A stretch of 64,000 bases of DNA from NCBI GenBank assembly GCA_008508345.1, contig QNGE01000755.1:22264-86263 (forward strand), given 5' to 3'. This document shows positions 38,257 to 48,250 of the stretch, piece by piece. The stretch is from Paragonimus westermani. Lineage: Eukaryota; Platyhelminthes; Trematoda; Plagiorchiida; Troglotrematidae. How positions within the stretch are numbered: position 1 is the stretch's first letter; each line of letters begins with the position of its first letter. The notes beneath the pieces are model-generated. The model worked only from the letters and a program-made list of their open reading frames with translations. It made no database searches and was not told where the DNA came from. The translations under genes were made by a program, and so were the position numbers.

Positions 38257-38645
38257 ATATCCGCACCAAAATGTAGTACGAATGAAGTTGAATAGTTTGG
38301 GCGTCGTGTTTAACATGTTATTGATAAACAGATTGGGAATAACACAACGTTTCGAGCAAGTTGTAATACTCTACGTTTCAACCACCTCGGGTGGCCTTCC
38401 TCAGGAGTGTTGTAATCGAAATCACCTTGACAGAGGAACGAGGTCACATGGGATTTGCCGTGGTTAGGTCAATTTGTGGTGCATCTGACCGGATTGGTCT
38501 AATCCTTTGCCCACTGATGTCACCTCGCTTGGTGATGAAACGTTTGCAACCTAAATGCCAAGCTCGGCGAACATATCAATACCAAAACCATCAACCCGAG
38601 CTACGAACAACACCACCACTGTTCCCAACCATCAGAAAAGTTTGT
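38257..38645. repeat. PLE-associated upstream repeat with hairpins (copy 1)
   Basis: Bases 38257-38418 are about 95 percent identical to 53420-53653, apart from an insertion in the latter. The repeat includes a hairpin at about 38308-38345 (TGTTATTG against AATAACA). A second hairpin at 38376-38404 reads on the minus strand CTGAGGA, then a 7-base stem with loop CGA, then GAAA. A third hairpin at 38514-38542 on the plus strand reads CTGATG, stem TCACC/GGTGA, then GAAACG. These resemble hammerhead ribozyme cores. The repeat lies upstream of the minus-strand reverse transcriptase, where PLEs carry their pseudo-LTR. Confidence 0.6.
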
Positions 38646-39756
38646 TCTTGATGTGACAAACCATGGCCATTATAATGCTAATCTCATTCAAACAAAGACA
38701 CTTTCGTTTTAGGCTAGATCTCAGTACAGCTGACCGTCTACTTACTAAGGTTGACAAGTGCGATTTCAGCAGAAGGTCTGCTTATTCCTTTTTGGATCTT
38801 CCAGCTGGGTAATCGTTAAACTTTGCTCAGTGAGAGCTTTTGAAACCTCAGCGCCGTTCTGCGTCATAGAAGCGTTGTGTCATTTTCCGAATTGTTCCTT
38901 TATTCAAAAGATCAGCACGTGAGGACCTACGTTCAACAGCCGCAAACTCTGCAAACGTTACGTAATTATCGTGTTGCATCTTCCCATTCTGCTTCAAATA
39001 AACGATACCTGTTTGTCTACACTAAAGATGTTACTGCTTAGGACCACCATCATAAGAGACAGGAAAGTGGTTCTTATTTCAGAAGTTTAGATTAGTCACT
39101 CATGTATAAATTCTCAGAAGCTATCCACTATGCTGAAAATCCACAATGGGTTTTTCGGAGTGATATCAAATTTTGGACAGCTCGCCTAGTTTAGATGCAT
39201 TCTATTTATCAGGGTGCTCAGAAAAGTAATTTCTCCGGTGAGATTGTTAAAAATAACACATCACTTGTGTGCACAATATCGTTTCGCTTATAAGCATTGA
39301 TTTACCAGCATTTTATTGATTGTGCTATTCATACTTTTACTAGTTTCAACTGTATTCTAAGGGGTGCGCATATCTTTACCACTAATTTTCATTTGGATAT
39401 TTTTTCGGTGAACGTAATCTTGCTTAGTAGAGAGAAGTAATCGCATACATTTATACAGCAAGCTGGAATTTTCAGTGCCTGGACCCCAGGTTAGAATTTT
39501 ATCGAATGTAAAACGGTTTAAAGCTGATGTTGAAGCTATAATTGTCTTTTGTTATCCTTAAGAGATAACTCGATCTGTAGGCCAGAATATGTTCATTTTC
39601 TAGCACGACATCAATGTCCGACAAACCAAGTAGGTGTATTTTCCGTGCTCCACAAAGGCATATTTAGTTTTTCTTCCAATTTGACGGTACGCCGGTGCTA
39701 CCGTTGATAAAACCAGGTGTGGTTTACCAATGTTTACTCTTCTGTCATTCTCCCAG

Positions 39757-39907
39757 TCACTGCTTTGTCTTTGGAGGATCATAGTCAGCAGCACTACTTG
39801 TTCACGCTACTTCGCGATCAGCCAATTTGGCAGTCGATGCGATTTTGGAATGCGGCCTTTTTCATTGCACTACAAGCCGAACGCCGGAAGCAGACGATAC
39901 CAACTGA
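39757..39907 (+). CDS. KIAA0513-like: KIAA0513-like protein, coding exon 5
   Basis: This is the best conserved exon. The acceptor is 'cttctgtcattctcccag' and the donor is CTGA|gtaggt. It enters in phase 1, so the last base of exon 4 gives ATC, and leaves in phase 2. It encodes TALSLEDHSQQHYLFTLL, RDQPIWQSMRFWNAAFF and IALQAERRKQTIPTE. QPIW plus RFWNAAFF, followed by a C/A-ER motif, is the signature of the KIAA0513 family (human: 'QPIWHTLRFWNAAFF'), and TA-S-ED before it also matches. A direct junction with exon 4 keeps the frame but omits a linker of some 80 residues present in the human protein, so either this linker is absent here or an exon was missed. Confidence 0.94.
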
Positions 39908-40896
39908 GTAGGTTCCGAATAAGTGTGTTTTGAATCCCAGGCTGGCTTACCCTGTCAAACTGTATGTATTCACTATTGGTTTTGACGGCTGATCATTTTA
40001 CCAATCATTTTGGGTCATGTATACAAGTTGTAGTTCCTCCAGTTACCATCGGAGTGCGTTTGTGTAGCCTGATGTCTGATAACAGGAGTTGGCTCATGTT
40101 ATACTTAAGCTGTTGTAGCATATCTATTACTCACTATGCATCGTTAGCTTTCAACTCTGGGCACGTGACTACCTTCGAAAGTGTCAAGTGCAACGCATGT
40201 ATGTACGGCCTAACAACTTAGAGACCAGATGGTTATCTCCATGATTGGTCTGCAGCGCTTTTACAGTGTGTCGTAGTGTGGTGAACCCGCAATGAAATGC
40301 TGGTTATGTTTGTATACATAAAGTACTCATTGAACTTTTCCAATCTACCACCCCTTTTGCCAGTACACATTAAACACTCCTCCCATTTAGTCTCAGCTTT
40401 TGCATTCAAACAGACTCATCATTTTAACTTTGTTGGAAGGGTTGGTCGAAAATGGGTCCTGAATACGAAGATGTAAACAGTTGTGAGTTGCATTCAATTT
40501 ATACTAATCGCACACTCTCCTAATTGTTGGTGACGGTTTGTTTCAGTCGATAGCGCGCAAAACAAGGTTGGTTGCTAACGGCTGACAGATTATCCAGAAA
40601 TTTGCATATGTTCGCAATCCATTTGTTCCCCAAGTCAACAAATTCCACAATATCAAATGGGTATATTTATATGCCTGAGATGTATGTTTCATACAGATAT
40701 ATTTTGTTTTCACATAACCGGTCGCAAAACACTCCATACTGTCACCCTGCTTTCAGAAACTGCTCAAATCCGATATTGGACGTGATTCATTTAGAACGAT
40801 CATATAATGTAGTGTATTGCGGCACATGTACTAATATGGACTGTCCTGGAACCTCTCAAATTATTCCGTAACACAGGTTTTTTCTATTCTTTAAAG
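39908..40896 (+). other. Intron 5 of the KIAA0513-like gene
   Basis: About 1 kb, with no repeat copies seen. A 99-codon open frame at 40572-40871 has some cysteines near its end but no recognisable domain and no fitting splice sites. Confidence 0.6.
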
Positions 40897-40965
40897 ACTA
40901 CATGGTGAAGAAGCGCTGGAGGCGGAGAAGGAGGCACAGGACAATGCAGTCTATATTCAGTTGAG
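40897..40965 (+). CDS. KIAA0513-like: KIAA0513-like protein, coding exon 6 (69 nt)
   Basis: The acceptor is 'ttttctattctttaaag'. The first base completes the glutamate codon of exon 5, and the exon reads LHGEEALEAEKEAQDNAVY then IQL, leaving in phase 2 at AG|gttcgt. The glutamate-rich first part matches the acidic stretch that follows the ER motif in the human protein. The donor GTTCGT is not ideal; the frame stays open to 41152, so a longer exon is possible. However, joining at 40965 places VYIQL against the human FGQL-containing stretch with no gap into exon 7. Confidence 0.8.
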
Positions 40966-43409
40966 GTTCGTTCAATCTCTTATCTCCAATCAAATTTCCG
41001 TTAAATTTTTCGGTGTGAAATTCGCAGTGAAGTTTAAAATACTGAATAATGGAAGCTGCTGTTGGTTGTCTGCAGAATTACCGGAATTGACCATTTATTA
41101 TGGTAGACTGAATTCAGATAAACCCCAGTTACATGCAGACATATATGCGTGAATGAGACAAGGACGCAGGCACCCTTGAGAAGTCTGTGGTTCAGGTTTT
41201 AAATATCTGCCGGTAATGCTTGTGTGACCTCCCATTAAATGAATATGGTTACCCATCTATATCCAGCAGTCTTTCTGAGTTAGCGCATACTACGTCCACG
41301 TGTTCGATTCTCGCATCTCACCCAAGGCTTCCCAACACGGCGTTAGTAACACCATCTCAGGTATTTTAGTTCGTGTCTCCGATCCTCGTATAACAAATAC
41401 TAGTGTTGTTTACATTTTGAAATTAGACCTCTGCCTATTTCCGGTTTACTTCGAACATGATTGATCTAGATTTTCAACTAGAATAACCAACCAAACTATT
41501 GACTATTGATGCTTACTGTTCGTGTGTTCTGTATCTCCGTTAGAAAACTGCATTCCCACTGTCGTAGTCAGCATACATGGATCTCCAGAAGAATACAGAT
41601 CTTAGAGAAACCAACGTGGCTTGATTCTGTTTCCGTCTACTCATAGGCAGATATTGAAAGCTGTGGTGCGGATTTAGTCTCTCTTCAAATATAGTGGGGG
41701 CATATTTCACTACACCAAGATTGGCACAGTAATTCTGAAAGGAACTCGCTCGTTTCCGCAAAATAATTCCCGTAGCTGCAAGAATTAACGCTGTTAGAAT
41801 ATTGCTTACAAACTAACATGTACTTCATTTGATGAATTCCTGTAGGAGTTTTCAAAGGTGATTGATACTTTTTCATTGAGAAGTTGACGACAGAAATGGA
41901 TGTGGCATTTTCGACACTCTTGTTTCATGATCAAAACTTCGATTCTCATTTCTTTTAAGTAGGAATATGAAATGCAGGTTGATATTTCGAGATGACATTT
42001 TCAACACTGTCCTCGACAGAAAAATTTATAATGATTATATATTACGATAGGCATACTGCTAACAATTAGTACGTTTGAAGAAATGAATACAAACCCGAGA
42101 GACTTTCAGTATTTACTTTCGTAACGTTCAATCACCGTAAAATCGCTGCCAAAGCGTCATTAAGAAGCCAGCTTCAACTAACTTAGTAATGACCAGGTGT
42201 CACTTGTGACGGACGAATATTTTGTCTTCCGATTGGCTTACCGAACATATGCATTTGCTGAACTGTCGGAAGGGTAGCAGGTTAGTGTTACGTGCAAGGA
42301 ATAGATTCTGTCAAGGTGCTTTTGTGACCGCAATTTCCGGGTGTGGATTGATTTTTCCTGTTTAATAATCAATACAGATGAATTTAAATAGATAACTCAA
42401 ATGTGCAACAGGTTCGGTAGGAGCTGATCTTTTTGTTGGCATGGACAAGATACGGACAACTTTTCTGGTACTCATCAACTTCAAGGTCACATAACCCTTC
42501 TCAAGTAAATCCGCAAGTGCTCGGATCGGCAATCTCATCTGATCTTTTCATTCAAACAACGACTTAAAACTACCGTTTTTTACCACGAGACAGAATTATC
42601 ATCCAACCAGGAGGCCAGCCGTCAGATCAATACGGTACACTCTGTAGGCCACAGTAGAAACTAGCCTGTTTGCAACTGATTCAACTAATCCTTGCAGTAG
42701 TAGGTATGGCTCACGACAGTTGTTGTCATCAGTAGAAGTTTGTATTTGTTCAGGCGTGATGAACACAGGTGCGAGTATAGTTTTTTTCATAGTAAGGTGC
42801 ACCTCCGTTAAGCTATCAGCACGTTTTACGAATAATCCATCAAGGAATATCAAAACTTCACTTGTACACTAAACACGCAACACAGTAACATCACAGGAAC
42901 AAGTTTTGATTTGAACAAGTAGTCAGGAAGATCCACTAAAGTCAGTTTTACACGCGACACTGTCAAACGACGAAAAAACAAAAGGTCTGACAAGCAGCTG
43001 GGAAATGCACCATTTAACAAGTTAATTTTAAAGCGTCGAACCTACACAGCATCTGCACTGTGTTCATTAGAAAAGTTACTTATCTGACAACTGTGGGCTG
43101 TCAACCAAACTTGATGATCTATTTCATGCTGTGCCTGTCATCATTGTGACCACGCCGGTAGATCTGTCAAACTGTAACCGAAATGTTTCCAGGGACAGTC
43201 ACTCTACAAATCTCGCTTCAGTGAATTGGTCTCATTTGGTCTTTCGTTTGGTCAATTACGGACACTCCAGAAATTCATGAAATGAGGTGGCACTGGATCA
43301 AACCAGACATTCCCATGTATAAATTTTGTTTAATTTTAGCCATCTTATTGCTTAAGAAGAGGCACTAATAAACAATATTTGGTCATTTTAAATTTTTTTC
43401 TTGATGCAG
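40966..43409 (+). other. Intron 6 of the KIAA0513-like gene
   Basis: About 2.4 kb with no recognised gene or repeat. The open continuation of exon 6 to 41152 shows no family similarity and is taken as intronic. Confidence 0.6.
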
Positions 43410-43504
43410 CAAATTTATTTGGAGGATGTGTATGTTTGGAATCCCAAAAGAAGCTTGTCTGGATTTTCTTCGCAAACAAGCCAGTGCTGAAAACCTCTCA
43501 CAAG
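43410..43504 (+). CDS. KIAA0513-like: KIAA0513-like protein, coding exon 7
   Basis: The acceptor is 'aatttttttcttgatgcag' and the donor is CAAG|gtaagg. The first base completes AGC (Ser), and the exon reads SKFIWRMCMFGIPKEACL then DFLRKQASAENLSQ, leaving in phase 1. M-C-M-F-G-I, C-x-DFL-KQ and NL match the C-terminal part of the SBF2-type domain in KIAA0513 (human 'AFGLNKKLCNDFLKKQ'). In the human protein only some 15-20 residues remain after this point, so the stop codon should be one or two exons away. An alternative acceptor 15 bases further in (after 'ggag') would also stay in frame. Confidence 0.9.
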
Positions 43505-44375
43505 GTAAGGTGTATGAAAGTTATTGCTGTTCGGCGCACGTTTATTTCATAGAGCTCTAGAAAGTCGACATAGTAACAGCGATGCGTTATCTACCACGAT
43601 GACCCGGCATGGAGGATAATTCACTGTGATTCTGGAAAGGTTATCAGTCTGCGTAACCTGAGTACCAATATAATGGTTCCCTCAGTTAGCTGCAAAACGT
43701 TTCCCTGTGATGCCATTTTAAAAACTGGTACCACTTTCAACTCGTACGTCATATTAAAATGTTTTCGCAGCATTATGTCAGGAAATTTTGAGATACCCAC
43801 CGGATGTGACAACTAACAAGGACACACAAGCTGCTTATTCATATTTGGCTAGCATGACAAAAATCTGAATACACACTCACCTGATCTCATTACGTGTGTT
43901 GCATCGAAAAACGACTAGTTCTTCACAGTATTGAAGGCAAACGCAAGTGTGCTATTGTTCTAACTCACAAGCAGCCCGGCAGCTTAGTCATTGATGATGT
44001 TTCCTCGACCTGATTGAACAGACAACTTTTAGTGGTCGATAATTAGCAAAAGAGTCTGACTTATGGCTGGCTAACGTTTACTGACCTTAGAAAAAGAAAA
44101 ACTCGACCGGCCTGTCACGAAATAAAATGAGTCCTGGCATATTCTTGTCTAAAGAAATAGTTGAACTGATGCCTATAAAGCCCCTGTAATAGAGATTGCT
44201 CTGTTCACCACGTAACACCAGAAACACCACCAAAATACACATACACGATCTAAAACATGTACATACAAGCAGGTGTATAAGATAAAACGGTTGACTGGTC
44301 GACACAACAGCAGTTCAGGTAACGCGAAAGCTGACGACATGGCTAAAGACAATCTGACACACCATGTTACACCAG
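43505..44375 (+). other. Region downstream of exon 7, no recognised content
   Basis: AT-rich sequence between the exon 7 donor and the first frame-compatible candidate exon. No repeat copies or readable domains are seen. Confidence 0.5.
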
Positions 44376-44404
44376 CGCGAGCCACAGGATTAATAAATCG
44401 ATTG
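44376..44404 (+). CDS. Possible exon 8 of the KIAA0513-like gene (29 nt)
   Basis: The acceptor-like site is 'caccatgttacaccag' and the donor is ATTG|gtaagg. Entered in phase 1 it reads ARATGLINRL and leaves in phase 0, which then fits the next candidate at 45463. A shorter version starting after 'gccacag' also fits. The resulting sequence (…NLSQ-ARATGLINRL-VMEQM…) has the length and a trailing EQM that the human C-terminus also shows. The exon is tiny and the polypyrimidine tract is poor. Confidence 0.3.
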
Positions 44405-45462
44405 GTAAGGAAGGTAGTCGGGGATCGACCTGATAAATAACGCAGCAGGGATGGGTCAACCGAGTTGGCATTCCCCATATAGAGATTAAAACTTCAGGGA
44501 GTATGCTATGGCGTTGACGTTGATTAATTTGAATTCGGCCAGTCTGCTGAAACTAAGGTAACTAGAACGGCATTAGATTAAAAACTGATAACTACGCCCA
44601 CTTGTAAGTGGATGAGGTAAGAGTATACCAGTTAAGAAAAATGACCAAATACATAGGACGATTTTCTTAAGTTATGACATCACCTGTTTGCCCAAAGAAG
44701 GCGTTTTTGGACACTTAAGACCCACATCGTATACAACCTATTATCTACAAAAACTTTACTGAACGATGAGACCAAAACGTTTTGCTTTGTTTCCGACAAC
44801 CTGATGTCACGGAAGTTTAGAAGGCGCTACTGTAAAATGCTGTGACATTGCCCCTTAATGAACTTGCTTAGGTTTCCAACAGTTAATGCGTAAACTGTCA
44901 CCTTAACTAAAATTATGCTAGATTCTTGTTTTTGACGGTATAGTGGAAAACCACATTGTTCAACCCAAATCTTCGAAAGTTTGTCTTAAAAACCAGTTTG
45001 TGTTGCAGAAATTTACGTGATTCATTCTTTCTTTTCAGCATTACTGTGTTAAGCAGTTCATGAATAGCACAGTTTCACAGCTATGAACCTTCTAACACTG
45101 ACAAGCTAGAAAACCGAAAATTTCACTACTGGTGTTCTGCCTGAGAGCATCAAGACAGCACGGTTGTCTTTACTTAAATAAACTTAAACACCTCAATGGA
45201 AAATACCATGTAGATGGTTATTTGTGAAACAAACTAACACTGAACTACTCACATTATTGACATCAATCTTGTGTTATTAGGCGATCCGCTGATTGTAAAC
45301 TACAAATTAGAAGGCCTCACAACCCTCAGACCTTGATGATTGGCCTACTCAGAAGGACAACAATCTTAAGAACGAAACAGTTGTCTGATGACTGGTGTCT
45401 GTGAGTATGATAAACTGAGTGCAAACAACGACGACAGATAAGACGACACTCATCTTTTCCAG

Positions 45463-45735
45463 GTGATGGAACAGATGTTGTCGGCTTACGAATTCCACGT
45501 GGAAACTGGGCCAGAAGCGTTATTATACGCACTCTGGGAGCGGATATTTTTTAAGGGGAGTTCTGAAAATGGTCAGCGAGGGCGTGTCGTTAAATTCCTC
45601 TCAGCAGGCTCCACCCTACCAATGAAAGTTTCCAACAATCTGTTAGGTTCACTACCGGTGGTGTGTTTATGTTCACCCACATCCCCATCATTTGCGTCCA
45701 TCGTGGCTTCACTAGGAACAATTCAAAATGGCTGA
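45463..45735 (+). CDS. Possible terminal exon of the KIAA0513-like gene
   Basis: The acceptor is 'cactcatcttttccag'. The phase 0 frame is open for 90 codons, starting VMEQMLSAYEFHVETG, PEALLYALWERIFFKG, and ends at TGA. The first residues could correspond to the IEQM-type end of the human protein. The rest has no counterpart that I recognise, so it would be a lineage-specific tail. No clear AATAAA follows closely. It is frame-compatible with exon 7 only through the 29-nt candidate at 44376. Confidence 0.38.
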   Translation: MMEQMLSAYEFHVETGPEALLYALWERIFFKGSSENGQRGRVVKFLSAGSTLPMKVSNNLLGSLPVVCLCSPTSPSFASIVASLGTIQNG

Positions 45736-45936
45736 ACATAATACATACCAAAATAGATGAGTTGAGCCATATCTTTCACAGTTACGAGGTATTCTCAGAA
45801 TACCCTCCGTTTCTACGCCCCTTTTTCAGCCGGTGGTTGATTCGCTCAATTTAGGAGACCTGACTGTATTTCTTCTGCAGGGATAGGTAAGAGTCGATAC
45901 TCGGTTTTCTGGCTTGCTCACCTTGACACAACTTAC

Positions 45937-46073
45937 CTCTTGAACAGCACCAGATATTGTCATATTTAAGCTGGTTTTCAGTGAAGACGTAGCAAATGTC
46001 GTCGATAATTCACCACTGGAATGAATTCGTAGCGACCCTGTGCGGAGTGAAAATACGCGTTGCACAAATTTGT
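45937..46073 (-). CDS. Possible minus-strand exon, unrecognised
   Basis: Read on the minus strand, an acceptor-like 'ctaacgactgtaag' precedes KFVQRVFSLRTGSLRIH and SSGELSTTFATSSLKTS, ending at CAAGAG|gtaagt, a nearly ideal donor. The protein is Ser/Thr-rich with no domain that I know. It would belong to a second, antisense gene. No partner exon was found with confidence. Confidence 0.28.
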
Positions 46074-46079
46074 CTTACA

Positions 46080-48205
46080 GTCGTTAGTTGATTTGTTAAG
46101 AGTGGTGTTCTAACTCTATCTTCTTGCGATCAGAACGAGCTTCAACGTTTTGGAATTTGGACTGTATCCATCTACCTATTTAGGTTAAGCCAATCCATAA
46201 CTATAAGTGTTGAGACATCCGTTCAGAACTTGCGTAATCACTACGTTTGGTAACCCCTGTAATCTTTATTCCAGATAAATACCACACTTTACAGATGAAC
46301 GTTCAACAGTTATTCCGCAATGAAGAAGAAACGGAATAATGAGTTTGAAATATAATCAAAACGGCTACAGTCAATCAATCGATCGAACAAGAACTAACTC
46401 ATTATCACGTGTTCATTGTTAAACGTCCCTGTCTGACTTGCAACCTCTCTTCAGCCTTTACCTCTACGTACAAACTGTCCATTCTCTCATTTCTTTCAAC
46501 GAGTTCACTGTCATAGTCTAATCAAGTTGGCTGTTACTGTTCAGCTTTGGTCTTCATTTGTGTTTGTACGCAGTCTCATCTTATAATTTCCTCTGTCATT
46601 TCAACCTTGTGGAATTGAAAATAATGTCAATACATTTCAGATGACACGTCGGAACAAAATTCCTCAATATTCAGTATACACTGTGTGGTATTTTGTTCAC
46701 GAGCAAATCATTCGAAATTGAAAAACACTTCTAAACGTAATCCAAACACAGTTTTCACGTTTGCCTTAGAACAGCTAGAAACATCAGATACGATCTTGTT
46801 ACCTTCTATTATACCTGTCACAGTTCACCATTACAGATTAAAACCCATCAAACATTCTAGTTGTATTATGACGATACTGCTGAATGTCAGAGTCTTCTTG
46901 TCAGTTCAGTAGGCTAACACCCAAAAATCGGTCTAAGAAATTGATTTCAGAAATTCCAAGCAACCCACTGGAAACAGAAATACCAAACGCGAGTTGTACT
47001 TTCGTCAGATATCATTACTGCTGCAGATTCTTGCGGCGATCGGAAGTTTTGGGCTCCGTTCTGCATTATCTTGGAATAAACCTGTTTAATACCGAGCCAC
47101 TGCCAACAAGCGGCATCACTTACCTGACACAATTCAACATTCATCCACATTTATTCATGAGGGATATTTGAAATGTTCAATCACAGTTCTGGATGGCGAC
47201 CTAATTACCGTTTGCTAACTCCGTTTGTTCGTAGTCTATTACAAATTGGAAATTTTAGACCGTCACGGCTAAAACTTCGGACAGCACAATACGAATCACA
47301 TACAGTAAGCACATTTAAGAGAGAAGTCAATTGACTACAGGTCACGAGCACATACTAAGTAGCCGACGAAGTTTTTTCACATGATTGGTTGGTCGCTTTA
47401 AAACACTAATGTTTGTAGGCAATTGCGCATTGCGACGGAGTGAACTGAAACTGGTAACCTGAATTTTTGAGGTTACCAATTCATATGTGACTTACAGATT
47501 CAATGTAAATTTTGAATATGTCATGTTTTGGCAAGTTGATTTTCGTACACGAGTGTGTGTACAATGAACTGGAGGGTAAGTAAAGACAGCCTGCAAAAAA
47601 GTGAACTACCGTGATCTTGGACCACCATTGTGGGTAACAGTGCTTCGCTTAGTTCCTTTGCACAGAGCATGTAGACCATGGTGAATCAGCTAAATGATAT
47701 GACCAATCTGTATCATGTGTCCTGCAGCTCAAAGTGTAAATCGTTATCACAAAACTGGGATGATAGTGACCATATGGTTATTAATACACGTGGATTGTTC
47801 TATTGTGTAGATCGTTTCACCTCTTTGTTAATGTCGTATTATAGTATTTTTGACGAGGTACCGACGGGAACAGCATACGTATCTAGACTCTGTGAGCTTG
47901 AGTACCCTAGTCTTCGCCTGTTAACCATTATCAAGTGAGCTGCATATGTAGGTAGCCCTACAGTTCGCTGACATGCATTTGAGAAATATACAAGTTCGCC
48001 ATCGATGTCCGAATCAGTGGAAATAAGAGGTATTTGTTGGTTGGGTCAAGTACCCTAAATGCCCAAGAAATGGGCAAATATTTGTCTGTACCCGGCAGAT
48101 TATTGGTTTTTGTGCATTTTAGAAACGCCAATTTCTTGTCGAGTTACTCGTTTTTATTTTTTCTCATCTAGACATTTGCGTTTACTTATTTGTTCATTTT
48201 TTGAG
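46080..48205. other. No recognised content
   Basis: About 2.1 kb of AT-rich sequence. An 86-codon open frame at 47678-47938 ends at a GTGAGC site, but I could not match it to a family or to the phase of neighbouring candidates. Confidence 0.5.
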
Positions 48206-48250
48206 GACGTTTTTCAAGACCACCGGATTCCGCAGTCATGGTGGCTAACG
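48206..48250 (+). CDS. Possible small exon (45 nt)
   Basis: A T-rich acceptor ('tgttcattttttgag') and the donor AACG|gtacgt bound 45 bases that are open in phase 0 (DVFQDHRIPQSWWLT) and in phase 1 (GRFSRPPDSAVMVAN). In phase 1 it would fit before the 21-nt candidate at 51856. In phase 0 it faintly recalls the N-terminal RT region of non-LTR elements. I cannot decide between these, or exclude chance. Confidence 0.22.

Noticed and set aside
40572..40871. 99-codon frame with a cysteine-containing end
   Set aside because: No domain, no fitting splice sites, and it lies in the short intron between two well-supported exons.
40961..41152. Open continuation of exon 6 for about 60 codons
   Set aside because: Splicing at 40965 gives a gap-free family match into exon 7; the continuation shows no similarity.
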